The translations under genes and the position numbers were made by a program. Below, in pieces: positions 8,155 to 17,755 of a DNA stretch of 64,000 nt (position 1 is its first letter; every line of letters begins with the position of its first letter). The stretch is from Nitrospira sp. (lineage in GTDB: Bacteria; Nitrospirota; Nitrospiria; Nitrospirales; Nitrospiraceae): assembly GCA_018242765.1 (NCBI GenBank), contig JAFEBH010000019.1, positions 118,155 to 182,154 on the forward strand, written 5' to 3'. The notes under the pieces are model-generated. The model ran no database searches. It was not told the DNA's origin and saw nothing but the letters and a program-made list of their open reading frames with translations.

Positions 8155-8184
8155 AGGCAGGAGATGCCACATCACCTCCTGCCT
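8155..8184. terminator. Hairpin downstream of the peroxiredoxin gene
   Basis: AGGCAGGAG (8155-8163) pairs with CTCCTGCCT (8176-8184) around a 12-base loop. It lies 25 bp past the end of the minus-strand peroxiredoxin gene. The T-rich tail (TTCTCTTTC) is on the plus-strand side, so it is not a strong canonical terminator for the minus strand. Confidence 0.4.
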
Positions 8185-8208
8185 TTCTCTTTCGGATCGA
8201 CCAAAAAC

Positions 8209-8844
8209 TTACCGGTTTGGCTGCGGCGTATAGCGCAAATAGGGTTTCACGGTCTTGAAGCCCTTGGGGAAGAGATCTTTCGCTTCCGCATCACCCACTG
8301 CGGGGGTAATGATGCAATCTTCACCGTCTTTCCAGTTCGCCGGAGTAGCGACCTTGTATTTCGATGTCAGTTGCAGAGAGTCGATCACTCTCAACAGCTC
8401 ATCGAAGTTCCGGCCGCAGGAGGCAGGATACGTCAAGGTGAGTTTGACCTTCTTGTCCGGACCGATAACAAAGACCGACCGCACCGTCATATTGTCGATG
8501 GCGTTGGGATGGATCATATCGTACAGCGCGGCGACCTTCTTGTCCGGATCGGCGATGATGGGATAGTTCATCGTCGTCTTTTGAGTCTCGTTGATATCAT
8601 TGATCCAGCCCTTGTGGGAATCCATCGGATCCACACTGACCGCAATCACTTTTACCCCCCGCTTTTTGAATTCCGACGAGATCTTGGCTACGGCGCCCAG
8701 CTCCGTCGTACAAACCGGGGTGTAGTCTTTTGGGTGTGAAAAGAGAATCCCCCAACTGTTCCCCAGCCATTCGTGAAAATTGATCGTGCCTTCGGTCGTT
8801 TCTGCCGTAAAGTTCGGCGCATCATCGCCCAATCGTATTGCCAT
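8209..8844 (-). CDS. 1-Cys peroxiredoxin (AhpC/TSA, Prx6 type)
   Basis: A cytosolic thiol peroxidase that reduces H2O2 and organic hydroperoxides. From the ATG at 8844 (perfect AGGAGGT site) it has 211 residues. The thioredoxin-like fold carries SHPKDYTPVCTTELG with the peroxidatic Cys45, and the C-terminal domain has YPASCGRNFDELLRVIDSLQ typical of Prx6-type enzymes. An upstream in-frame start at 8895 would have no ribosome site. It stands alone, probably as a defence against metal-driven oxidative stress. Confidence 0.93.
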   Translation of the reverse strand: MAIRLGDDAPNFTAETTEGTINFHEWLGNSWGILFSHPKDYTPVCTTELGAVAKISSEFKKRGVKVIAVSVDPMDSHKGWINDINETQKTTMNYPIIADPDKKVAALYDMIHPNAIDNMTVRSVFVIGPDKKVKLTLTYPASCGRNFDELLRVIDSLQLTSKYKVATPANWKDGEDCIITPAVGDAEAKDLFPKGFKTVKPYLRYTPQPNR

Positions 8845-9179
8845 GGGATACCTCCTTGTATCGCGATATAACTCAACAAGATTCACGGAGCTCACTGCAA
8901 TACTGTTTCACTATGGGATAGTTCAGGACCAATATGGCTCCGGGGGGCCTCTAACGGAGTAGGACATGGACAAGACTCGCACACACAGAAAGCTACATAT
9001 TTCTCCCAGCATTTCTATCCATCGGACATCTTAAACAAGCACAAGAACCAAACATACCACTGAAGACCATCTAGCAGGCCGTCGACAATGGAAGCGAGAA
9101 CCGTCAAACTATGAGCTCCGCTTTCGAGGCCACTGCTTCCACAAAGACGTGAGCCGCTCCTAAACAATTTCCTGTAGCG

Positions 9180-11857
9180 TCACAAGTCTATTCTCCGGAG
9201 ACGGAGCGCGTTCGCGATCACCGACACGGAACTGAACGTCATGGCGGCGCTTGCAATCATGGGGCTTAAAAGGACACCGACGAACGGATAGAGAACTCCG
9301 GCGGCGATCGGAACCCCCAGCGTGTTGTAGACGAAGGCGAAGAAGAGATTCTGCCGGATGTTCCGCATCGTCCCGTGGCTCAACCGACGCGCACGGGCGA
9401 TGGCTCGAAGATCACCCTTCACGAGCGTAACCCAGCGCTTTCCATCGCCACGTCGGTTCCTGTCCCCATGGCAATCCCCACCTGCGCCAGCGCCAAGGCC
9501 GGCGCATCATTGATTCCATCTCCCGCCATCGCCACCACATGACCGTCGGCTTGAAGCTGTCTGATGACTGCCGCCTTTTGCTCAGGCAAAACTTCCGCCT
9601 GCACTTCGTCGATCTGTAGTCGGCGCGCCACCACCTGCGCGGTGGTCTTGCTGTCGCCGGTCAACATCACGAGCCGCAGCCCTTCACGATGCAACAAATC
9701 GATGGCCTCCGGTGTGGTGGACTTGACCGGATCATCTACACCCAGCAACCCCGCAGGCTTGCCGTCGATTGCCGCGAACATGACGGTCTGGCCGTCCTGC
9801 CTCAGCGGTTCAGCCTGGAATAATAACGACGCGGTCTCGACGTTCAATTCGTTGAGGAACGGGACGGTGCCCACGGCCACTACACGGTCCTCGACCGTTC
9901 CAGTCACTCCCTTCCCTGTGAGAGAACGAAAGCTCTGCGTCTTGGCCGGAACGATCCCCCGATCCCGAGCGCCAGACACAATGGCCGCCGCCAGCGGATG
10001 TTCGCTGTTCTGCTCTAGGCCCGATGCAAGCCGAAGCAATTCATTCTCCGTTACGTTTGGGAAAGAAGCGACTGTCATCAGGTGCGGTTTGCCTTCCGTG
10101 AGCGTACCCGTCTTATCGACGACCAGGACATCGACCTTCGCCAACGTTTCCAATGCTTCGGCATTGCGGATCAGCACACCTGCCGTCGCGCCGCGCCCTG
10201 TCCCGACCATGATCGACATGGGTGTCGCGAGTCCTAAGGCACAGGGGCAGGCAATGATCAGCACCGCGACGGCGTTGAGCAAGGCATAGGCCATCCGAGG
10301 TTCTGGGCCGTAGAGCGCCCAGATGATGAAGGTGACAGCGGCGACCAGAATCACAATCGGCACAAAATAGGCGGCGAAAACATCGGTCAATCGTTGAATC
10401 GGCGCCCTGGTGCGTTGCGCCTCACTGACCATCCGCACGATTTGCGCCAGCAATGTCTCTCGACCGACCCGCTCGGTGCGCATCACAAAACTGCCTGTCC
10501 CATTGACGGTCGCACCGACCACTTTCTGACCAGGTTGCTTCTCAACCGGAATCGACTCACCGGTCACCATGGATTCGTCAACGGCACTCATTCCTTCTAG
10601 CACCACGCCATCGACAGGAATCTTTTCCCCAGGCCGAACGCGCAGTTGATCGCCGACTTGAACTTGTTCCAATGGGACATTCTCTTCGCGACCATCATGC
10701 CGGACAACCCGCGCCGTTTTCGGCGCAAGCCCTAAGAGCGCCTTGAGGGCACTGCTGGTTCGACTACGCGCCTGCAATTCCAGCACCTGTCCCAGCAGAA
10801 CCAGAGCGACGATGGCAACGGCCGGCTCAAAGTAGACGGCGAGCTCACCGCCGTGGACACGGAAAGAGTCGGGGAACATTCCAGGGGCGAGTGTGGCCGC
10901 GACGCTGTAGAGATACGCGGCGCCGGTTCCGAGCCCAATGAGAGTGAACATATTGAGATGGCGATTGACGAGTGAGGTCCAAGCCCGTTGAAAGAGCGGC
11001 CACCCGGCCCAGAGCACCACCGGAGTCGCCAGGACGAATTGAAACCAGACCAAGGCTCGTCCTGAAAAGAGGTGCTGTAACGGCTGACTCGGCATCATCT
11101 CGGAAATCATCAGCGCGAGAATGGGAGAGCCGAGGATGACACTCCGCCAGAACCGCCGGGTCATATCGACCAGTTCAGGATTGGCTTCCTCCACCGTCAC
11201 CGTGCGCGGCTCTAACGCCATCCCGCAAATCGGACAATTTCCGGGCTCGGCCTGCACGATCTCTGGATGCATGGGACAGGTGTATTCCGTACGAGTGGCA
11301 GCAACAGTTACATCAGCTGGTTCCAGCGCCATCCCACACACAGGGCATGCCCCTGGTTTTGTCTCCAGAACCTCGGGGTCCATCGGACAGACATACTTCA
11401 CGATTCCACTGGCTGGAACGGGCATCGGTTTCGGAGTCCGTTGATTAGGCGGGGTCAGGTAATAATCGGGGTCGGCGCGGAACTTTTCGAGACACCGGGT
11501 GGCACAAAAGTAATACTTCTTCCCCCGGTATTCGTATGAACCAGCCGCCGTGGCAGGTTGCACCGTCATGCCGCACACAGGGTCGATTTCGCTCTTTTCC
11601 GGCGCTGGCTGAGCCGACATCATCATCGGCAACGGCTTCCCCAGTGAAATGAGATCAGCTGGCACCTCCTTCAAGAACTGTCCTGGATTGGCTTTGAATT
11701 TTTCGAGACAGGATACCGCGCAGAAATAGTATGTCTTGCCTTGGTAGGTGTAATGCCCTGCCGCAGTGGCGGGATCCACCCTCATCTCGCATACCGGATC
11801 GATGTCTAGGCCGGCAGGGGGAGTAGGCTGGATCGTTAGAATGGTCTTTATCGTCAT
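9180..11857 (-). pseudogene. copA: Copper-exporting P1B-type ATPase CopA, single-base frameshift near the C-terminus
   Basis: The protein starts at 11857 with two YHS metal-binding modules (residues about 19-63 and 90-134, each with DPVC and YYFCA..C) and two CPM(D/H)PE...CP(V/I)CGMALEP modules, followed by the P1B core: [13 protein letters not shown] ion-path motif, [11 protein letters not shown] phosphorylation site and [11 protein letters not shown]. At MESAG the frame breaks: the run GGG at 9431-9433 needs one more G to read VTLVKGDL and continue into the 80 residues at 9180-9422 ([20 protein letters not shown]). Without it the last two helices are lost. Either a real mutation or a homopolymer sequencing error. 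It closes the cus operon. Confidence 0.9.
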
Positions 11858-12007
11858 CTTCCTGGTTCTACCTGCATATCGACTGCCGCAACACTCGTTC
11901 ACTATGCGGAAACCCTCACGCATCCTTCCATCTTACTTATCCGCCTTGCTTACCTGTCTTGAACGTGGGATCACAGCCTCTTCCCTGCACTCCGTCTCTC
12001 GCACCAT

Positions 12008-12205
12008 TTACTTTCCTTGGTTGGCAACTGGCTTATCTTCCGTTGTTCCGGTCATGACCATGCCACTACCTCGCTCACCCACTTTCCTCATGCCCATATC
12101 CTCCTTCTCCTTCATGCTCATGTCGTTCATTGGCATAAGGCACATACAGCCCGACACCACAGCAGGCATCAGGGACACTGCAACAAACTGGCTTATGGAT
12201 TTCAT
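12008..12205 (-). CDS. Small Met-rich lipoprotein
   Basis: From the ATG at 12205, which has an AGGAGGG site, this is a 65-residue protein with a signal peptide ending VVSGC (lipobox), followed by a Met-rich segment (MCLMPMNDMSMKEKEDMGM). Such Met clusters suggest periplasmic Cu(I)/Ag(I) binding. It lies between cusC and copA in the same direction, so it probably serves as a small envelope copper buffer or chaperone. The function is inferred from composition and context only. Confidence 0.6.
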   Translation of the reverse strand: MKSISQFVAVSLMPAVVSGCMCLMPMNDMSMKEKEDMGMRKVGERGSGMVMTGTTEDKPVANQGK

Positions 12206-12418
12206 GGCATTCCCTCCTTGCTGTTGTCCTTGTTCAAGCATCCACTAATCAAATGGATCTCCGGGCTTTCGCCACGGTTCACCTGCTCCCACGGCAATCA
12301 TCGCAACATGATTGACAGCCATTTACCCGATTCGTCTGGGTCGGCCACTTTCTGTATTTCAATGGAGTACAGGCCTTATCTTTCCGCTCTGCTATGCACG
12401 TCATGCCCCAGTGCGACG

Positions 12419-13708
12419 CTATGTGTGGGCGAGAAACGTGCCCACGACTTGTTCAAGGACAGCAAACTGACTCTCTCGTTCAGCCAATGCTCGGTAGTAG
12501 GCGAGTCGAAACTCCAACCACGCGCGCTCCGCCTCTAAGAAATCGAGAAAACTATTTCGCCCGGTTCGGTACCCGGCGCGTGCCGCCTCCATATTTTGCT
12601 CCGCTTGCGGCAGGATCGTGGTCCGATAGAGAACGACGACCTGTTGCTGGGCACGGACCTTTGCGAGCACCTCGGTAATCTGAAACCGTGTCATGTTCTG
12701 CCATGTCTGCAATTCCGCCCGCGCGGCCGCTTCACCGGCCTTGGCTTCCCGCACGCCCGCGTCATATTTGCTCTTCGTCCAGAAGGAGAAGGGAATGCTC
12801 ATGACACCAATCGCACCAAAGCCATCGACCGCCTCAAAGTTTTGAAACCGCTGAACTCCCACTTCAAAGTCGGGATAGTATTGCCGCTTGGCATACGCCA
12901 GAGCTTGCTGGCTCCGTTCGATGCTCAGCGAGGCCGCTTTCAGTTCCGGCCGGGTCGTCTGAGCTAACTGCTCCAGTGCCTCGATCGACTTCTCGGGGGA
13001 CGCCAGCGATGGCTCGCGCGGCCGGCCCAACGGCGTGCGCGGGTCCCGATTCAAAAGAGTATTGACCTTGGCGGCTGCCGTCTCCCGACGTTGCTCGAGC
13101 ACCGGCAATCGCCGATAGAGGTCCGACAACTCGACCTGGGCTTTGAGCACATCGACCTGCGTGCCCTGCCCGGCACGGAATTTCGCCTTCGCCGCGTCGA
13201 ACAACTGCTCCACGATGTCAATCTGGTCGTGATGCACATCAATTTCTTTGTGGGCCAGATACAATTCATAGTAGGCCTGCTTTAAGCGCGCGAGAATTTC
13301 ACGCTCCTTGGCTCGGATCGCCTGCTCGCGGATGTCTGCGGCTCGATTGGCCACTTCGGCACTCAATGATAGTTTTCCTGGAAACGGGAACTTCTGGGCA
13401 AGGGTCAAGATCGTATTCTGCGTTCGCCCAGGGCTCGTGAGGAGATTGCCGTTCTGTGGAAAGTTCCACAGCTGCACGCCGAACGTGGGATCGGGCAGTG
13501 TGCCAGCCTGAGGCACCCGCTCCTTTGAGGCCTCCCATTGTTGATGGGCCGCCTGAATCTCCGGATTCCGCGCTAAGGCTTCCTCCAACAGCTCGGCTAA
13601 CTCTAAGGGGCTGTTCAGTGGCGGAGCGGCTTGAACAGTTCCGGCCGGTACGCCAATCAGAAGCAGTGACACGTAACACGAGCGTAGGAAATCATCAGCC
13701 TTCATCAC
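12419..13708 (-). CDS. cusC: Outer-membrane efflux protein of the Cus-type copper/silver pump
   Basis: A 429-residue TolC-family protein with a signal peptide (cleavage after VQAA). It has two coiled-coil-rich repeats, e.g. ALARNPEIQAAHQQWEASKE near the N-terminus and QAEQNMEAARAGYRTGRNSF near the C-terminus. It forms the outer-membrane channel of the tripartite RND pump with the CusB and CusA proteins encoded upstream in the same operon. AGGAG lies before the ATG. No lipobox is seen, unlike E. coli CusC. Confidence 0.85.
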   Translation of the reverse strand: MMKADDFLRSCYVSLLLIGVPAGTVQAAPPLNSPLELAELLEEALARNPEIQAAHQQWEASKERVPQAGTLPDPTFGVQLWNFPQNGNLLTSPGRTQNTILTLAQKFPFPGKLSLSAEVANRAADIREQAIRAKEREILARLKQAYYELYLAHKEIDVHHDQIDIVEQLFDAAKAKFRAGQGTQVDVLKAQVELSDLYRRLPVLEQRRETAAAKVNTLLNRDPRTPLGRPREPSLASPEKSIEALEQLAQTTRPELKAASLSIERSQQALAYAKRQYYPDFEVGVQRFQNFEAVDGFGAIGVMSIPFSFWTKSKYDAGVREAKAGEAAARAELQTWQNMTRFQITEVLAKVRAQQQVVVLYRTTILPQAEQNMEAARAGYRTGRNSFLDFLEAERAWLEFRLAYYRALAERESQFAVLEQVVGTFLAHT

Positions 13709-13821
13709 AATCTCCTCCCCTTCTAAAGAGCCAAGTGTTCGCGATCAGCGTTCCGGATAGATCATCCTACATGTGCTGAACGTCTCGAACATGCGTTTGA
13801 CCACTCTCCTGTCCTTGGGTC

Positions 13822-14343
13822 TCAGTCCTGCGGTGCGTTCAGTTTCTCGATATCCAGAGAGCCGGTATCATCCGGCTTCATCCACAATTGCGCCTGGACC
13901 TGTCCTTTTCCATCCATGAAACTCAGCGACGGCCGGCCCTCGGGGGAGAGAGCAAACGCCGCCCGCGGCTGACGCTGTTCATCGGAGAGGATCACGGTAG
14001 GGGAACCATCAGGCAGGATCACCAAGTGAAGGCGTGGAACGCCTTCCGCATCACTGAGCGTGATCCCCGCTTGGTCCGTCGCCATCATCAACACTTGCCC
14101 CCGCGCCTGTCCTCGTTCATCAAACAATGTGAACGTAGGACGATCCTGATTGAGGGCCAAGCTGGCGCGGATCTGGTCCTGATCATTGACGAGATGGAAT
14201 GCCTGCGCTTTGAGGATGTGGCGGCCCCGCGTCGGTTCCTCCGCCACGATTCCTGATGCAACAGGGTAAGCACCTAGCAGTGCTGCAACCAGGGGCCCGA
14301 ACATCAGAATGACCAGAAAGACCGCAAATCGCGCTATCTTCAT
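13822..14343 (-). CDS. Exported protein with repeating beta motif, unknown function
   Basis: A 173-residue protein with an N-terminal signal or anchor, then five or so repeats of the form L-x-D-x-x-G-x-x-R-(A/G)-x-L (FTLFDERGQARGQVLMM, ITLSDAEGVPRLHLVI, VILSDEQRQPRAAFAL, LSFMDGKGQVQAQLWM). Such repeats suggest a small beta-solenoid or beta-sheet stack. It is set between cusA and cusC with an AGGAGGGC site, so it is probably a periplasmic accessory of this pump operon. I cannot name the family. Confidence 0.65.
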   Translation of the reverse strand: MKIARFAVFLVILMFGPLVAALLGAYPVASGIVAEEPTRGRHILKAQAFHLVNDQDQIRASLALNQDRPTFTLFDERGQARGQVLMMATDQAGITLSDAEGVPRLHLVILPDGSPTVILSDEQRQPRAAFALSPEGRPSLSFMDGKGQVQAQLWMKPDDTGSLDIEKLNAPQD

Positions 14344-14467
14344 CTTGCCCTCCTTGCTGACAACATTGGTGCGGGTTCCATGGCTCTTGATGGGTCAGCA
14401 GGTGCTTTGTGGGAAGGACACATGCTGCACGTGCTCCTCAGGACCACTGCAGGAAGTGTCGCGCTCG

Positions 14468-17400
14468 TTACCGCTCCGATTCACTCCGAACGGCTCGGCT
14501 TCGCCAAACCGCATAGATGGCCGGAATCACGAGCAGCGTGAGTAACGTAGAGGAGACCATCCCGCCGATCATCGGTGCCGCGATCCGTTTCATCACATCG
14601 GCTCCGGCCCCATGGCTCCACATAATCGGTAACAGCCCGATGAGAATGGCCGACGCAGTCATCATCTTGGGCCGGACACGCTGGGCAGCGCCTTCGATAA
14701 TCGCGCCACGAAGGTCTGCAAAGGTCCTCAGCCGTCCTTCCCGCTGCCACCGGTCGTAAGCTTCATCCAAGAAGATGATCATGACCACGCCGGTCTCCGC
14801 CGCCACCCCGGCCAGCGCGATAATGCCCACCCAGACCGCGACGCTGAGGTGGTAGCCCAGCAGGTAGAGGAACACGATCGCGCCTACGACCGCGAACGGG
14901 ACCGACAGCAGCACGATTAGACTCCGGGTCACAGACCGGAAGTTCAGATAGAGCAGGATGAAGATCAGGAAGATCGTGACCGGGATCGCGATCTGGAGGC
15001 GGGCCTTGGCTCGCTCCATGTATTCGAACTGCCCGCCCCACGCCAGTCGGTAGCCGGGCTTGAGCTGCACGTGTTCGCCGACGACCCGTTTCGCCTCCGC
15101 GACGTAGCTGCCCAGGTCGCGTCCCGCCACATCCACAAAGATGATCCCCGCAAGCGAACCTTGTTCGTCTCGGACCGCCGGCGGCCCGGTGACCATCCTG
15201 ATGTCGGCTAATTGCACGATCGGCACCTGCGCGCCGCGCGACGTCTCAACGAGCACCCGTCGTAGACCTTCCACGTCCTGCCGGAGTTCACGGGCATAGC
15301 GGACATTAATCGGATACCGCTCCCGGCCCTCAACGGTTTGTGAGATATTCTTGCCCCCGATCGCCGATTCGATCACGTCCTCGACATCCTCGACCGTCAG
15401 CCCATAGCGTGCCACTTCGTCGCGTTTGACGCGAAAATCCAAGTAATAGCCACCGGTGACCCGCTCGGCATAGGCACTGCGCGTCCCAGGAAGCCCGGTC
15501 AGCAGGCTTTCAATCTGCACCCCCACTCGTTCGATTTCCTTCAAGTCCGGACCCAGCACCTTGATGCCCAGATTACTCCGGATGCCGGTGGCGAGCATCT
15601 CGATCCGTGTCTGGATCGGCATCCACCAAATGTTGGGCATGCCGGGAAATTTCACCGTCTTGTCCAGTTCCGCGATCAGGGCATCCCAGGTCATACCCGG
15701 CCGCCAGTCCTCCTCGGGCTTCAGTGTAATGACCGTCTCGGCCATGCTCAGATGCGCCGGGTCCGTTGGCGTTCTGGCCCGGCCCACTTTCCCGAACACG
15801 TGATCCACTTCCGGGAACTGCTTGATGAGCTGATCCTGTCGCTGCAGGATCTCCGTGGCTTCCCTGATCGAAATCCCCGGCAAGGCCGTGGGCATGTAGA
15901 GGATGGTCCCTTCGTTGAGCGGTGGCATGAATTCAGAGCCCAGTTTCTGATAGAGGGGGACGGCCCCGGCAACGGCGAGGACGGCCAGGAGGATAACCAG
16001 CCACCGGGCGCGGACGGCACCGGACACCAGCGGCCGGTAGAGCCGAATCAGCCACCGGTTGATCGGATTCGTCTCTTCAGGCCGGATCTTTCCCCGGAGC
16101 AGCCAGACCATTAAAAGGGGAGCCACCGTGATGGAGACGAGCGACGCAAAGAACATCGACGCGGTCTTCGTCCAGGCGAGCGGCTTGAAGAGCCGGCCTT
16201 CCTGCGCCTCGAGGCTGAACACGGGTAGGAAGGAGACGGTAATAATGAGCAGTGAGAAGAACAACGGCTTGCCGACCTCCTGCGCCGCCCGGATGATCAC
16301 CGCCGTCCGTGACTCCTCTAGGTCCTTCCCATCCCGTCGCTGCTGCTCCCACTGCTCTAACCGCTTGTGCGCATTCTCAATCATGACGATCACGGCATCC
16401 ACCATGGCTCCAATGGCAATGGCGATGCCGGCAAGCGACATCACATTGGAGTTAATGCCGAGGTAATACATCGCCAGGAATGACAGCAGGATGGCAACCG
16501 GCAAGGTGAGGATGGCCACGAGCGCCGAACGGAGATGAAAGAGAAACACGAGGCTGATGAGACTGACCACAATGGTGACCTCGAGGAGCTTTTCTTTCAG
16601 GGTGGCGATGGCTCGGAGGATCAAGTTCGACCGATCGTAGACCGGCACGATCTCCATGCCCTCCGGAATGGATCCCTTGATCTCCTCGAGCTTCTGTTTG
16701 ACACGCTCGATCACGGCGAGGGCGTTCTCGCCGTAGCGCATGACGATGATGCCGCCGACGGTCTCGCCCTGGCCGTCCAGCTCGACGGCGCCGCGGCGCA
16801 TGTCCGGCCCCAGCGTGACATGGGCCACATCCTGCACCGTAATGGGCGTGCCATCACGGTCAGCTCCGATCGCGACCTGCCGGATGTCCTCCAGGGTGCG
16901 GATGTAGCCCAAGCCCCGGACCATGTATTCCCGCTCGCTCACTTCCAAGACCCGCCCCCCCACGTCGTTATTGCTGCGGCGAATCGCCTCAATGACCTTC
17001 TTCAAGGGCAGGTGATAGCCGAGCAGCTTGGTGGGATCGACGTTGACCTGATATTGCTTGACGAACCCGCCGACCGACGCGACTTCGGCGACGCCCGGCA
17101 CGCTCCACAGCCAATAGCGCAGGTACCAGTCCTGAAAGCTGCGTAAGGCGGCGAGATCATGACGGCCGGACCGATCGACCAGCGCGTACTGGTAGACCCA
17201 GCCGACCCCGGTCGCGTCCGGCCCGATCGTCGGGGTGATGCCTTCCGGGAGCTTTCCCAGCGCGCTCTGCAGATATTCGAGCACGCGACTGCGTGCCCAA
17301 TACATATCGGTGCCGTCTTCGAAGATGACGTAGACGAACGACAGTCCGAGAAAGGACTGCCCCCGGACGGATTTGATGTGAGGCGCGCCGAGCAGTGACG

Positions 17401-17611
17401 TGATGATCGGATAGGTGATTTGGTCCTCGACGAGATCAGGGCTGCGGCCCTGCCATTCCGTGAAGACAATCACCTGTACATCCGAGAGGTCAGGGATAGC
17501 ATCGAGCGGAGTGTGGTGCACCGCCCAGATGCCCCAGCCCATCACAAGCACAAGGGCCAGCATCACCAGAAAGCCATTCTTGGCGCTCCACGCGATTACA
17601 CGCTCGATCAT
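14468..17611 (-). CDS. cusA: Copper/silver-type HME-RND efflux transporter
   Basis: A 1047-residue inner-membrane proton antiporter of the CusA type. It shares with E. coli CusA the N-terminal TPxDAxPDLSDVQVI, FEDGTDMYWARSRVLEYL, GPDATGVGW and the transmembrane motif IAIGAMVDAVIVMIENAHKR (HME4, Cu/Ag class). The putative metal-binding Met in RIEMLATGI is kept, and other Met residues line PGMPNIWWMPI. It pumps Cu(I)/Ag(I) from the periplasm out through CusC. It follows cusB by about 140 bp. Confidence 0.93.
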   Translation of the reverse strand: MIERVIAWSAKNGFLVMLALVLVMGWGIWAVHHTPLDAIPDLSDVQVIVFTEWQGRSPDLVEDQITYPIITSLLGAPHIKSVRGQSFLGLSFVYVIFEDGTDMYWARSRVLEYLQSALGKLPEGITPTIGPDATGVGWVYQYALVDRSGRHDLAALRSFQDWYLRYWLWSVPGVAEVASVGGFVKQYQVNVDPTKLLGYHLPLKKVIEAIRRSNNDVGGRVLEVSEREYMVRGLGYIRTLEDIRQVAIGADRDGTPITVQDVAHVTLGPDMRRGAVELDGQGETVGGIIVMRYGENALAVIERVKQKLEEIKGSIPEGMEIVPVYDRSNLILRAIATLKEKLLEVTIVVSLISLVFLFHLRSALVAILTLPVAILLSFLAMYYLGINSNVMSLAGIAIAIGAMVDAVIVMIENAHKRLEQWEQQRRDGKDLEESRTAVIIRAAQEVGKPLFFSLLIITVSFLPVFSLEAQEGRLFKPLAWTKTASMFFASLVSITVAPLLMVWLLRGKIRPEETNPINRWLIRLYRPLVSGAVRARWLVILLAVLAVAGAVPLYQKLGSEFMPPLNEGTILYMPTALPGISIREATEILQRQDQLIKQFPEVDHVFGKVGRARTPTDPAHLSMAETVITLKPEEDWRPGMTWDALIAELDKTVKFPGMPNIWWMPIQTRIEMLATGIRSNLGIKVLGPDLKEIERVGVQIESLLTGLPGTRSAYAERVTGGYYLDFRVKRDEVARYGLTVEDVEDVIESAIGGKNISQTVEGRERYPINVRYARELRQDVEGLRRVLVETSRGAQVPIVQLADIRMVTGPPAVRDEQGSLAGIIFVDVAGRDLGSYVAEAKRVVGEHVQLKPGYRLAWGGQFEYMERAKARLQIAIPVTIFLIFILLYLNFRSVTRSLIVLLSVPFAVVGAIVFLYLLGYHLSVAVWVGIIALAGVAAETGVVMIIFLDEAYDRWQREGRLRTFADLRGAIIEGAAQRVRPKMMTASAILIGLLPIMWSHGAGADVMKRIAAPMIGGMVSSTLLTLLVIPAIYAVWRSRAVRSESER

Positions 17612-17755
17612 ATCGCTTCCCTCCAGGCCCTGGGCATGACGCTCGAGGCGATAGGCAAGAGACTCTCTTCGAAAGGTAAGATAAAAAATTCACAGCTTTG
17701 CATTTAACTTTTGCCCTTTGTATTACGTCGTGCTCGTGCCCTCGCGCCCATCCTG

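Noticed and set aside
9564..10289. 241-codon plus-strand frame opposite copA
   Set aside because: Antisense of the ATPase core; composition (Ser/Thr/Arg) is that of a reverse-complement shadow.
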